Part shown: in pieces, positions 25,209 to 32,516 of the stretch
Numbering within the stretch: the first letter of the stretch is position 1
Layout of the letters: each line of letters begins with the position of its first letter
DNA from: Cohnella zeiphila
GTDB lineage: Bacteria; Bacillota; Bacilli; Paenibacillales; Paenibacillaceae
NCBI RefSeq assembly: GCF_014212055.1
Contig: NZ_JACJVO010000015.1
Span: 1 to 64,000, forward strand
Direction of reading: 5' to 3'
DNA: 64,000 bases
Notes under the pieces: model-generated
The model's input: only the letters and a program-made list of their open reading frames with translations
The model's database searches: none
What the model was told of the DNA's origin: nothing
Position numbers and translations under genes: made by a program

Positions 25209-25877
25209 TTAAAATTGCGATGACGACGCGATCAGCCTGCGGAATTCCAGGTCTTCCAGCGTTCCCAAGCGATGCGCGATGCCCGTTGCCGGAAAATCCA
25301 GCAGCGACGTGATCCGGTTCGGCGCCAGCACGCAGTGCATCCCCGCCGAGATGGCCGCTCTCGCGCCGTTCGGGGAATCTTCCACCGCGATCGCCTCCCG
25401 GCCGTCGACGCCCAAATCGGACAGCGCGAGAACGTACAGCTCGGGATCCGGCTTGACCTGCCGGACGTCGTCCGCCGTCCGGACCGTCTCGAAGTACGAT
25501 TCGATCCCGAGCTGTCGCAAATGTTTGTCCACCCACTCCCGCGTGGAGCTGGAAGCGAGGCCGATCTTCATCCCGTACTCTTTCGCCGCTTCCAGGTACG
25601 AGAGGACGCCCGGACGAACTTCCTCCCGCCGCATCAGCTCCGAATGCCGCAGATGGACCGACTCCCGGAACCGGTCTTTATCGAGCGGCAACCCGCGCTC
25701 GGTCATCAAATATTCGTAAGGATTGAACCGATGAAGGCTGGTGCCGATGCATTGGGAATACATCTCCAGCGTAAGGTCGACCCCATGCTCCGAGTAAGCT
25801 TCCCGGAAAGCCTCGTACCAAGCCGTCTCCGTGTCCAGAATCGTTCCGTCAAAGTCGAATACAAGCGCTCGCATCAT
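25209..25877 (-). CDS. HAD-IA sugar-phosphate phosphatase, likely mannitol-1-phosphatase
   Basis: This 222-residue HAD hydrolase has nucleophile D8 and acid/base D10 (FDFDGTILD), motif II SSS at about 112, motif III lysine in KPDPELY and motif IV VEDSPNG. The C1-type helical cap and the overall pattern match the beta-phosphoglucomutase/YhcW-like group, which dephosphorylates sugar phosphates. Being the first gene of an operon with mannitol-1-phosphate dehydrogenase, it is the natural candidate to release mannitol. The substrate is inferred from context. A GGAG site precedes a tandem ATGATG. Confidence 0.85.
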   Translation of the reverse strand: MMRALVFDFDGTILDTETAWYEAFREAYSEHGVDLTLEMYSQCIGTSLHRFNPYEYLMTERGLPLDKDRFRESVHLRHSELMRREEVRPGVLSYLEAAKEYGMKIGLASSSTREWVDKHLRQLGIESYFETVRTADDVRQVKPDPELYVLALSDLGVDGREAIAVEDSPNGARAAISAGMHCVLAPNRITSLLDFPATGIAHRLGTLEDLEFRRLIASSSQF

Positions 25878-25956
25878 CTCTCTCGCACTCCTTTTTTTGT
25901 CGTATGGCGGCCGTTCGATCCAAGGGGGGAATGCGGAAAGAAGGAACGGAAGAACG

Positions 25957-25983
25957 CAAAAAGAGCCCTGTAAAAAGGGCCCT
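25957..25983 (-). terminator. Riboswitch-controlled terminator
   Basis: On the minus strand AGGGCCCT (25983-25976) pairs with AGGGCTCT (25969-25962) with one G-T pair, followed by T5. It lies directly after the c-di-AMP aptamer and about 80 bases before the HAD gene, as expected for control by premature termination. Confidence 0.88.
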
Positions 25984-26155
25984 GGCTTCGTTCGCGATTA
26001 AGCTGTGTATAAAGCGCCGACCCATCTTCCGCCTACGAGGTTAGCTGACGGGCTCGGGCAGATGGTTCCCTACCTTCGTCCTTCGAGAAGAACGTCGGAT
26101 TCGCCCCCATGTAACGGGTCCCCCGCTCCCCGGCCTGGCGGCCGGAAACTAAGCG
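25984..26155 (-). promoter_or_regulatory. ydaO/yuaA-type cyclic-di-AMP riboswitch
   Basis: Read on the minus strand, the conserved ydaO blocks appear in order: CTTAGTTTCCGGCC, GGGGGCGAATCC, AAGGTAGGGAACCATCTGC, then CCGAGCCCGTCAGCTAACCT and CGTAGGCGG. These are the hallmark of the cyclic-di-AMP aptamer (Rfam RF00379). A consensus promoter lies just upstream and an intrinsic terminator just downstream. Family knowledge says ligand binding favours termination, so low c-di-AMP would switch the operon on. The genes served (HAD phosphatase, mtlD) are an unusual target. Confidence 0.95.
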
Positions 26156-26162
26156 TGTACTT

Positions 26163-26191
26163 ATCATAAGACAGTCAGCTTTTTATGTCAA
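26163..26191 (-). promoter_or_regulatory. Consensus promoter of the riboswitch-mannitol operon
   Basis: On the minus strand TTGACA (26191-26186), exactly 17 bases, TATGAT (26168-26163). Transcription would start near 26156, at the 5' edge of the aptamer. The upstream 120 bases are very AT-rich, which could act as an UP element. Confidence 0.92.
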
Positions 26192-26340
26192 TTAAAATTA
26201 CTCATTAAGTAATATTTATAGGAGATTTGGGTTCATTTAATGCAATTTGAAATAAATCATAAGAGATTTTCGTTATTTAATGTTATGAATAATAACATAA
26301 ATCTTCCTTAGATCCAGTGGAACCAGGCGCCACTTGAGCC

Positions 26341-26572
26341 CGTTAGTCGATTTTCTCGGCTATCTCCGCTCGCTCAGCCCGCCGCGAGGGCCCGTTAGCC
26401 GATTTTCTCGGCTATCTCCGCTCGCTCGGCCCGCCGCGAGGGCTCATTAGCCGATTTTCTCGGCTATCTCCGCTCATTCACCCCGCCACGAGGGCCCGTT
26501 AGCCGATTTTCTCGGCTATCTCCGCTCATTCACCCCGCCGCGAGGGCCCGTTAGCCGGTTTTCTCGGCTATC
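26341..26572. repeat. Five-copy 52-bp tandem repeat with conserved hairpin
   Basis: Five units start at 26341, 26393, 26445, 26497 and 26549, with an exact 52-base period; the last is partial. Each contains a 7-bp hairpin TAGCCGA-TTTTC-TCGGCTA, the first with a G-T pair and the last with one changed base, followed by a CTCCGCTC..CGCGAGGGCCC segment. There is no variable spacer and no ORF. It lies upstream of the riboswitch promoter and downstream of the IF-3-like gene. The remaining sequence to 26748 holds nothing I can name. Confidence 0.9.
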
Positions 26573-26748
26573 GCGTTTTGGTCGACCGGAAGCATGGCGA
26601 AGATACCAGCGCTATCGGAAAAGAGCACGCTTAGCTGCTTAAAAGAAGATGTAGACGCAGTCCCATTTCGTGACGCCGATATCTTTCCCCGTTGGCGGAA
26701 TAGCGCCGCTCCGTTCCGTTAGAGGGATCCCCCCCTTTCGCCAGACCT

Positions 26749-27243
26749 CTAGCGCGGAACGATCTTGACGGCAGCCTGCTTGCCGCTAACCTGAATTCCC
26801 GTCTCCCGCGTGCCGCCCGGCGACAGCTCTTTGGACAGACGCTCCAACAGCTCCTTCGCCTTTACGCCTTCCTTGGCGTTTGACAGCTTTACGACCAGCT
26901 GCACGGCGTTGCCGGAGGCGAGCAGCTTCTCCGCCTGTCTTTTTTTCGTATCGTAATCGTGCTCTTCGATATGGGGCGTCAGCCGAAGCTCCTTCGCTTT
27001 GGCTTCCTTCCCTTTCGCGTTTCCTTCCTTGCCGGAAGGCTTCGACACCGCGTTCTTGGCCGTCCCCCGAGGGACCAGCTTGCAGGGCGGCGGACTGCTG
27101 AACAAAGACGTGCAGACCAGATCCATCTTCAGCTTACGGGCCCGCTCCAGCGCCTCCTCTCTTGGCACGACGCCGATTTCTTCCCCTTTCGCCCCGGTCA
27201 GCAGCACCTCGGACGCTTTGATCTGCTCGTTGACGAGAATCAT
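26749..27243 (-). CDS. Divergent translation initiation factor IF-3 paralogue
   Basis: This 164-residue protein has the IF-3 N-domain start (ILVNEQIKASEVLLTGAKGEEIGVV, split here; then REALERARKLKMDLVCTS and PPPCKLV) and the first part of the C-domain (KELRLTPHIEEHDYDTKKRQAEKLL). After that it departs from the family: the usual GRAITHKE-type segment is replaced, and a lysine-rich linker (about 64-85) joins the domains. There are no rpmI/rplT genes next to it, so it is not the housekeeping infC operon. The ATG at 27243 has AGGAGG nine bases upstream. Confidence 0.82.
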   Translation of the reverse strand: MILVNEQIKASEVLLTGAKGEEIGVVPREEALERARKLKMDLVCTSLFSSPPPCKLVPRGTAKNAVSKPSGKEGNAKGKEAKAKELRLTPHIEEHDYDTKKRQAEKLLASGNAVQLVVKLSNAKEGVKAKELLERLSKELSPGGTRETGIQVSGKQAAVKIVPR

Positions 27244-27304
27244 CCGTTCCAACCTCCTGCCCCTGATCTCCGCCGCCTAACGCGCACGCCGTTTCGCAAA
27301 CCAA

Positions 27305-27327
27305 GAGCGTCCCGCAAAGGGACGCTC
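27305..27327 (-). other. Hairpin in the leader of the IF-3-like gene
   Basis: GAGCGTCCC (27305-27313) pairs perfectly with GGGACGCTC (27319-27327). It lies in the roughly 130-base untranslated leader between the predicted start (near 27374) and the IF-3-like ATG. No T-run follows, so it may be a leader structure rather than a terminator. Confidence 0.5.
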
Positions 27328-27380
27328 CCTGATTCCTTCGCCGCTTGCACCGCCCGGCAGGATCCTAATCTTTGCCCACC

Positions 27381-27389
27381 ATTATACCA
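27381..27389 (-). promoter_or_regulatory. Extended -10 promoter of the IF-3-like gene
   Basis: TGGTATAAT on the minus strand (27389-27381) lies just past the stop codon of the pyruvyl transferase gene. It is the same extended -10 string as at the SNF2 gene. The -35 is weak. Confidence 0.6.
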
Positions 27390-27405
27390 CAAGGCCGTTC
27401 GAAGG

Positions 27406-28470
27406 CTACAGAAGGCCGCCCTCGAACGGTTCCGTCAACAGAAGGCGGGCTTCTTCTCTTTTAGCCGCCAGCTTTTCCCGCCACTCGTCGCCCGAATGAA
27501 GGGCGGCCCGCAGCGTCTCGTTCAGCCGGTCCGCCAGATGGGGAGCCGAAGTCGGCACGATCAGCTCGGGAACCCCCGCAGAGTGAACGAAGTCGAAGCA
27601 TTTGAAGCGGTAGCCCAGGCTGACGAACGGAACGCCCGCCGCGGCCGAAATCACGTTCGCATGCAGCTTCAGGTTTAAAGTAGCGTCGAATCCGCGGACA
27701 AGATTGTAATACCCCGGGGTGTCGTATAGCTTGAGGTCGAGCGTCGTCTGCGCCGCTTTGCCGATTTTGGCGTGCAGCCGTTCGGCCGATTTTCGATCCG
27801 GTCCCCAGACCACATAAAGATGAATCCGCCACCCCCGTTCGATCCACTCCCGGCAAACCTGCGCCAGCGCGTCCTCGACCTCTGATTCGTTCGCCCCGTA
27901 CATCCGGTCGTATACCGTCCCCCAGTTCACGCCGAGCGTCCCGGTGCCGCCCGACCGGCCCGCTTCCGCTTCCTCGCGATCAACCGCCGCCAGCAGACCG
28001 GGATCGCCGCTCACCCGGACAAGCTCCGGCGGCACGCCTTGATGAAGCAGGTAGTCCCTCGTCCAAGGCCCCCTGACCACGAAGAAGGAAGCCGCCTCCG
28101 CAAGATCTCGCAGCCGTTTCCGGTATTCCGGCGCTTCCCGGATCGAATCCGGCAAGGTCACGCCGCCTCCCGCCGTCTTCGCCAAATGGATGCAATCGTA
28201 CCCGCTTCCCCATACGAGAATTCGCTTGCCCTCTTGCGCCGCTCTCCAAAGCAAATCCGCGTATCCCGCAATCAGAAGGGAGCCCCCGCCCAGCACGACG
28301 GTGTCGTACGGACCCAAATCGTCCGTCTCGACGCCAGGCACGGCGGGAACGATCCCGTACCGGTCCGGTGGCAGGCGATCGGACGCCAACTGCTCGAACA
28401 GCCCCCTCATCAGCTCGTCGCCGAAGTTGTTGAAGCCGATCCAGCCGACATACAGAACCGTTCTCGTCAA
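27406..28470 (-). CDS. Polysaccharide pyruvyl transferase family protein
   Basis: This 354-residue protein matches the CsaB/SpsB/WcaK family: TVLYVGWIGFNNFGDELMR at the N-terminus, VVLGGGSLLIAG near residue 72, FVVRGPWTRDYL, and a C-terminal FDATLNLKLHANVISAAAGVPFVSLGYRFKC. Members add ketal-pyruvate to surface polysaccharides, which in Bacillus can anchor SLH proteins or decorate spores. The TTG start at 28470 overlaps the GT4 stop (TTGA) and is preferred over a much longer frame open upstream. It ends a glycan gene run of GT2, GT4 and this gene. Confidence 0.85.
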   Translation of the reverse strand: MTRTVLYVGWIGFNNFGDELMRGLFEQLASDRLPPDRYGIVPAVPGVETDDLGPYDTVVLGGGSLLIAGYADLLWRAAQEGKRILVWGSGYDCIHLAKTAGGGVTLPDSIREAPEYRKRLRDLAEAASFFVVRGPWTRDYLLHQGVPPELVRVSGDPGLLAAVDREEAEAGRSGGTGTLGVNWGTVYDRMYGANESEVEDALAQVCREWIERGWRIHLYVVWGPDRKSAERLHAKIGKAAQTTLDLKLYDTPGYYNLVRGFDATLNLKLHANVISAAAGVPFVSLGYRFKCFDFVHSAGVPELIVPTSAPHLADRLNETLRAALHSGDEWREKLAAKREEARLLLTEPFEGGLL

Positions 28471-29624
28471 CTTCTTCCCCCCTTCCGTTCGGCCGCGCCG
28501 CGAATCGCGTTCTCGTAAACGCCGGCCAGCATCAGGCCGATCCGATGAATGTCGAACGTCCCCCGCACCCATTCGAAGGCTTGGTCGCCGATTCTCCTTA
28601 ACCGAAGCCTGTCGGCCAGGGCCGCCTCCAAATCGGAGGCGATCAGGTTCACGTCCGTTTTGCTCAGCGAGTCGTGATCGCCGAAGTACCGATCCCAGGC
28701 TTGCGCGTAAGACGATGGCTCCACGAGGCCGAAGTAGCCGTGATTGCCGATCGCCAGTACCGGTTTGGCGCAGAACATTGCCTCCAGCGCCACGCGTCCC
28801 GTTCCGACGACCAGATCCGCCATCGCGTAAAAATCGCGAACCTTCGTCTGCCCGCCCGTCAGGTGAAGGAACGATTCTCCTACGGGACTCTGCAGGGAAT
28901 CGGCGAGCCGCTCGATCTCCCGGTACTGCGGACCTCCGCCGACCGCGACGACATGCAGATTCCGCCCCGTGCGCCGCCGGATGCCGGCCGCCGCCCGGAG
29001 CAGCATCGAGCATACCGCCGCTTTGTCCCAGGCCAGACGGCTGACATAGACGATCACCACAGCGTCGGGTGGGATCTTCCACTTCCGCCGCAGCCGCTCC
29101 GGCGCGGGAGCGGGATAGAACTCGTCCGAATCGACGCCGTTGGGAACAAGGAAGGAAGGGATGCCCAATTCCCGCAGGAAACGTTCGACCGGCCTGCTGA
29201 CGCTGACAAACGATGCTCCAAGCCGCCTCATTTCCTCCAGTTGGCCGGAAGAATAGTAGGTTCCATGTACGCTGAACGCGACCGGAACGCCAAGCTCCGC
29301 CGCCGCTCTCGCGGCGTAAAGCCCGGAGGGCATCTGGTGAACGTGCACGAGGTCGGCCTGCCCGCCCTGGATGACTCGCTTCAAGCGCTGTACGGTGCGG
29401 GGCGCATCGGCCGGATCAGCCAGCGTGCCGGGCGTCAGATCGACGTCGTACATCGGGACTCCCGCTCTCGCGTAGGCTTCGTACAACGGACCTCCCGCCC
29501 CCGCATAGAGGGGCCGAACGCCCAACGAACGAAGCGCCTTGACGACGCTGAGGACGTGAGTCTCCGTGCCTCCGACCGCCAGGCTGTCCATCACCATCAA
29601 GATCCGGCGCCCGTTAGGATCCAT
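28467..29624 (-). CDS. GT4 family glycosyltransferase
   Basis: This 385-residue GT-B glycosyltransferase has the N-terminal ILMVMDSLAVGGTETHVLSV, the middle LVPNGVDSDEFYP, and a C-terminal nucleotide-sugar domain (YAMADLVVGTGRVALEAMFCAKPVLAIG). It probably transfers a sugar to a growing surface glycan on the cytosolic side. The ATG at 29624 is chosen because it lies at the end of the upstream GT2 gene (11-base overlap) behind GAGG. Acceptor and donor are not predictable. Confidence 0.88.
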   Translation of the reverse strand: MDPNGRRILMVMDSLAVGGTETHVLSVVKALRSLGVRPLYAGAGGPLYEAYARAGVPMYDVDLTPGTLADPADAPRTVQRLKRVIQGGQADLVHVHQMPSGLYAARAAAELGVPVAFSVHGTYYSSGQLEEMRRLGASFVSVSRPVERFLRELGIPSFLVPNGVDSDEFYPAPAPERLRRKWKIPPDAVVIVYVSRLAWDKAAVCSMLLRAAAGIRRRTGRNLHVVAVGGGPQYREIERLADSLQSPVGESFLHLTGGQTKVRDFYAMADLVVGTGRVALEAMFCAKPVLAIGNHGYFGLVEPSSYAQAWDRYFGDHDSLSKTDVNLIASDLEAALADRLRLRRIGDQAFEWVRGTFDIHRIGLMLAGVYENAIRGAAERKGGRS

Positions 29625-30339
29625 CTCGGCCTCCCCGGTCGCTTCCGTAGAAAGAGCGCGACCTTTGTAGCAAGTGTCGGCGATACAGATAAAGGAGGTC
29701 CGGCAAATTTTCGACGTTGCGGCGCTTGGCATTCAACCGTTTGGCGATAAACTCGTAATCCTCCGCTCCCGCGAGGAACCGGGTATGCCCCCCGGTCCGG
29801 TCGAACAGCTCGCCCCGCAGCATGACCGTGCCGTGGCAGACGCAGTGTCCGCCCTTGCGGTATACTTCCACTATCGAATCCCCATAGCGGAGCCAGCTTG
29901 CCTTTACCGGCATCCGGCTTCCTTGGCCGTCGATCACTTCATAGTTCGTTCCCAGCATGTCGACCTGCGGATGGCTGTCCAAAAAAGCGACCTGCCGCTC
30001 CAACCGTTCCGGAAGCGAAACGTCGTCGGAGTCTTGCATGGCAATGTATTGCCCGCGGGCAAGAAACATGCCCGTCGTGCAAGCGCCCGCATAGCCGATA
30101 TTGCGAGGGAGCCGGAGAACGACCAAATTCCGCTCCCCGATCTTCTCCGTCCCTCCCTCGCGCAGCCACTTCTCCAGCCGCTCCCGGGAGTCGTCCGTCG
30201 AAGCGTCGTCGACCAGAATGAGCTCCCAGTCGGCGTACGTTTGCCTGACAATGCCGTCCAGACAGTCTGCCAAGTAGTTCCCGTTATTGTAATGAGTGAC
30301 GACGACGCTGACGAGCCCCGCCTCTCTCCGATCGTTCAT
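29614..30339 (-). CDS. GT2 family glycosyltransferase
   Basis: This 241-residue GT-A enzyme has the classical start VSVVVTHYNNGNYLADCLDGIVRQTY, ELILVDDASTDDS (about residue 38) and the DxD region QDSDDVSLPERLERQV. A C-terminal ...GGHTRFLAGAEDYEFIAKRL acceptor segment is typical of surface-glycan enzymes. It starts 28 bases after the second small beta-rich protein gene, so the two small proteins and the three glycan genes form one apparent operon. Confidence 0.9.
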   Translation of the reverse strand: MNDRREAGLVSVVVTHYNNGNYLADCLDGIVRQTYADWELILVDDASTDDSRERLEKWLREGGTEKIGERNLVVLRLPRNIGYAGACTTGMFLARGQYIAMQDSDDVSLPERLERQVAFLDSHPQVDMLGTNYEVIDGQGSRMPVKASWLRYGDSIVEVYRKGGHCVCHGTVMLRGELFDRTGGHTRFLAGAEDYEFIAKRLNAKRRNVENLPDLLYLYRRHLLQRSRSFYGSDRGGRDGS

Positions 30340-30367
30340 TTTTTATCACCGCCGTTCTTCTTGTCGG

Positions 30368-30559
30368 TTACGTCCGGCGCACGTAGCATACGGCCGCCAG
30401 CTTGATCACCGCATGCCGCCCGCGGCCGTAACCCGAAGGGCCGGACAACCGAATCGTCAGGGCGCCCTCCTCCGCGGATACGAGCAGCCCTTCCACGATA
30501 TCGATCGTTGTCGCCGCCTGAACGTCGCAGCCGACCCACGCTCTCAGCCGTTCATTCAT
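30368..30559 (-). CDS. Small beta-rich protein, possibly Sm-like (DUF2642-type)
   Basis: This 63-residue protein (MNERLRAWVGCDVQAATTID ...) looks like a short all-beta domain: WVGCDVQ, VEGLLVSAEEGALTIRL and HAVIKLAAVCYVRR. The alternation resembles small Sm-like or DUF2642-type domains found in spore coat proteins of Bacillus, but the similarity is weak. The ATG at 30559 has GGAGG nine bases upstream and overlaps the previous gene's end. It lies second in the glycan operon. Confidence 0.6.
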   Translation of the reverse strand: MNERLRAWVGCDVQAATTIDIVEGLLVSAEEGALTIRLSGPSGYGRGRHAVIKLAAVCYVRRT

Positions 30560-30932
30560 CGCGGCCCACCTCCGCATAAATCACCTTGTCGAGGTTGACG
30601 ATGACGTGCAGATCGCCCGCTTCCCGAACGACCGCATAGTCTCTGCCGACCTCCTGAACGATTCCCGATACGGTTCCTCCCGCCGTGTAGATAACAACGT
30701 TACGATGCAAGCTTCGCTCAAGCGCGCATCGCAGCGCCGGCGGCACGTCTTCGCAACAGGAGCGCCCTCGGTCGTCTTCCCGGGAAGACCCGCCGCTTCG
30801 GCAAGACGCTTGTCCTTCCGAGCCCGGAGCTCCCCCCTCCTTCGACCTGTCGGCCGTAAGAAGAAGCAGACGCAGGCTCTCGATGTATTCGCGAAATTCC
30901 TTCTTGTTGATCCGCATCCACATTTTTCTCAC
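30552..30932 (-). CDS. Small protein with C-terminal DUF2642/Sm-like domain
   Basis: This 126-residue protein has a basic helical N-terminus (INKKEFREYIESLRLLLL), a low-complexity middle rich in S, G, R, E and three cysteines (about 35-62), and a C-terminal beta domain (LHRNVVIYTAGGTVSGIVQEV, then DYAVVREAGDLHVIVNLDKV). That domain resembles DUF2642-like spore proteins such as YuzF. The GTG start at 30932 has AGGAG only three bases upstream; an ATG at 30923 is possible. It heads the operon with the glycosyltransferases. Confidence 0.55.
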   Translation of the reverse strand: MRKMWMRINKKEFREYIESLRLLLLTADRSKEGGAPGSEGQASCRSGGSSREDDRGRSCCEDVPPALRCALERSLHRNVVIYTAGGTVSGIVQEVGRDYAVVREAGDLHVIVNLDKVIYAEVGRDE

Positions 30933-31065
30933 CCGCTCCTCGTTTTGGAATTCTGCGAAGCCCGGCAGAAAAAGAACGTCGCCGAGACGGCGCGCCTTGG
31001 GCGGAACGTCGCTTCACTCTCGGCTGCGGTCCTTTTCCTCGCCGGCCTTCTTAAACAAGCTATAC

Positions 31066-31102
31066 AAAACAAAAAGACTGTGACACGACCATTCACAGTC
31101 TT
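31066..31102 (-). terminator. Terminator of the DUF445 gene
   Basis: AAGACTGTGA (31102-31093 read on the minus strand) pairs with TCACAGTCTT (31083-31074), followed by a T-rich tail. It lies 80 bases past the stop codon of the DUF445 gene. Confidence 0.88.
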
Positions 31103-31181
31103 AAAGCAAATTTGTTCGTTTGGAGGGGACCGTCCGCCCGAAATCCCCTCTGCATTTGTAAAAAATGCAAATACGGTCCGG

Positions 31182-32426
31182 CTAAAACGCCATGTTGATC
31201 CCTTCGAGCGCCAATCCGATCAGGAACCCGCACAGCGCTCCGTTCACGCGGATCCATTGCAGGTCGCCGCCGACCCGCTGCTCGATCATCTCGATCAGCA
31301 TCTCGTTGTCCAGCTTGTCCAGATTTTCGCGGACGAGAACCCCGATGCGGGAATGGTTGTCGTCGATCACCCGGAACAGCCGCTCTTTTCCCCATTCCAG
31401 CGCGGGCTCAAGCGTCTCCGGCCGCTCCCGGAGCCGGCGAAGCGCGTCCTCAAGCAGCGGCTTCAACACGTCGTTCTCGAAGCCGGGCTCCCGGATGCGG
31501 CTCTCGGCCCTGCTCTTCAAGTCCTCGAGCCAGCGGAGCAGATACGCTTCGAGGCCGACCCGCTCGGGAAGGCTGCTCTTCGCCTCGTCGAGACCCCGAA
31601 GCACCGCTTCGTTTTCCGGCAATCCGGCGACCGCCTTACGGAGCTCGCCCGCAAGCGACCGGCGCAGCGGGTGGTCTTCGTAAAGACGCATATCCCGCAG
31701 CGCGGATAGAACGGCACCCTGCAGCATTTCGCCCAGCTTGTCCTCGCTCATGAAACCGGCGAAGGCGTTGACAGCGAAGCCCATAAATCCTTTCGCTTGC
31801 ACGTTGCCGAGCGCGTTGGCCGCCATCGCCCCAAGCTGGCGCCTCACCTCGTCCCGCCCGGCCAGTTCCTCCGCCTTGCCAAGCAAATAAACGAGCGCCC
31901 GCTCATCATAGCCGCGGGAAACGACCTCTTCGCTTACGAACCGCAGCAGCCCGGCCGAATCCAACTCCCGCAGCCGCTTCGCAAGCTCGCTTGCCGCCAG
32001 ATTCGCCAGCCTCTCCAGCGGCGCATGGCGCAACGCGTAACCTCCCAGCGCCACGATCGCCCGGGCCGCGTCGCCCAGATGCTTTTCCGCGAAGTTCAGC
32101 AGCCGGTCCTGGGCCAGATAAGGCTCGATCTTCTGTTTGATGCTCTCTTTGGTCAGGAACTCGTTCTCCATAACGGAGACAAGGGAACGGACGACCTTGT
32201 CGCGGTTGCGGGGGAGCAGCGCCGTATGCGGAATCGGCAATCCCAGCGGACGCCGGAACAGCGCCGTTACCGCGAACCAGTCGGCCAGCCCGCCGACGAG
32301 TCCCGCCTCGAAGCCTCCGTGAAGCAGCGAGACGGCGCCGTACTGCACCCACGGGAACGTCAGGGCGAATCCCGCCGCCATCGCGCCGAGCGAGACCGCC
32401 GCCGTATGTTTCGCCTGTTTGCGCAT
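31182..32426 (-). CDS. DUF445 family membrane-anchored protein
   Basis: This 414-residue protein has an N-terminal hydrophobic hairpin (about 9-48) with the DUF445 signature GGFEAGLVGGLADWFAVTALFRRPLG (given in two parts: GGFEAGLVGGLADWF, AVTALFRRPLG), a long helical middle, and a C-terminal hydrophobic segment (WIRVNGALCGFLIGLALEG). The family (YjiN/YheB relatives) is widespread, membrane-associated and of unknown function. It stands alone. Confidence 0.85.
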   Translation of the reverse strand: MRKQAKHTAAVSLGAMAAGFALTFPWVQYGAVSLLHGGFEAGLVGGLADWFAVTALFRRPLGLPIPHTALLPRNRDKVVRSLVSVMENEFLTKESIKQKIEPYLAQDRLLNFAEKHLGDAARAIVALGGYALRHAPLERLANLAASELAKRLRELDSAGLLRFVSEEVVSRGYDERALVYLLGKAEELAGRDEVRRQLGAMAANALGNVQAKGFMGFAVNAFAGFMSEDKLGEMLQGAVLSALRDMRLYEDHPLRRSLAGELRKAVAGLPENEAVLRGLDEAKSSLPERVGLEAYLLRWLEDLKSRAESRIREPGFENDVLKPLLEDALRRLRERPETLEPALEWGKERLFRVIDDNHSRIGVLVRENLDKLDNEMLIEMIEQRVGGDLQWIRVNGALCGFLIGLALEGINMAF

Positions 32427-32516
32427 GATCGGATAAAATCCTTTCTTGGAAAAGTTCGCTATTCCTTATTTTACCCCGTCGCCGCCCCCTTGATCAAAGC
32501 CCCCGCCTTCCGCTCT

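Noticed and set aside
26240..26311. A 23-residue frame in the AT-rich stretch upstream of the riboswitch promoter
   Set aside because: The AGGAG lies too far from the ATG, the frame is very short and no terminator follows. Base composition alone explains it.
26341..26572. A CRISPR array at the 52-bp repeats
   Set aside because: The units are contiguous with no variable spacers, each is longer than usual CRISPR repeats, and no cas genes are near.
27406..29082. A long fusion upstream of the pyruvyl transferase
   Set aside because: The extra part is the shadow of the GT4 gene. The TTG at 28470 overlaps the GT4 stop and begins the real domain.
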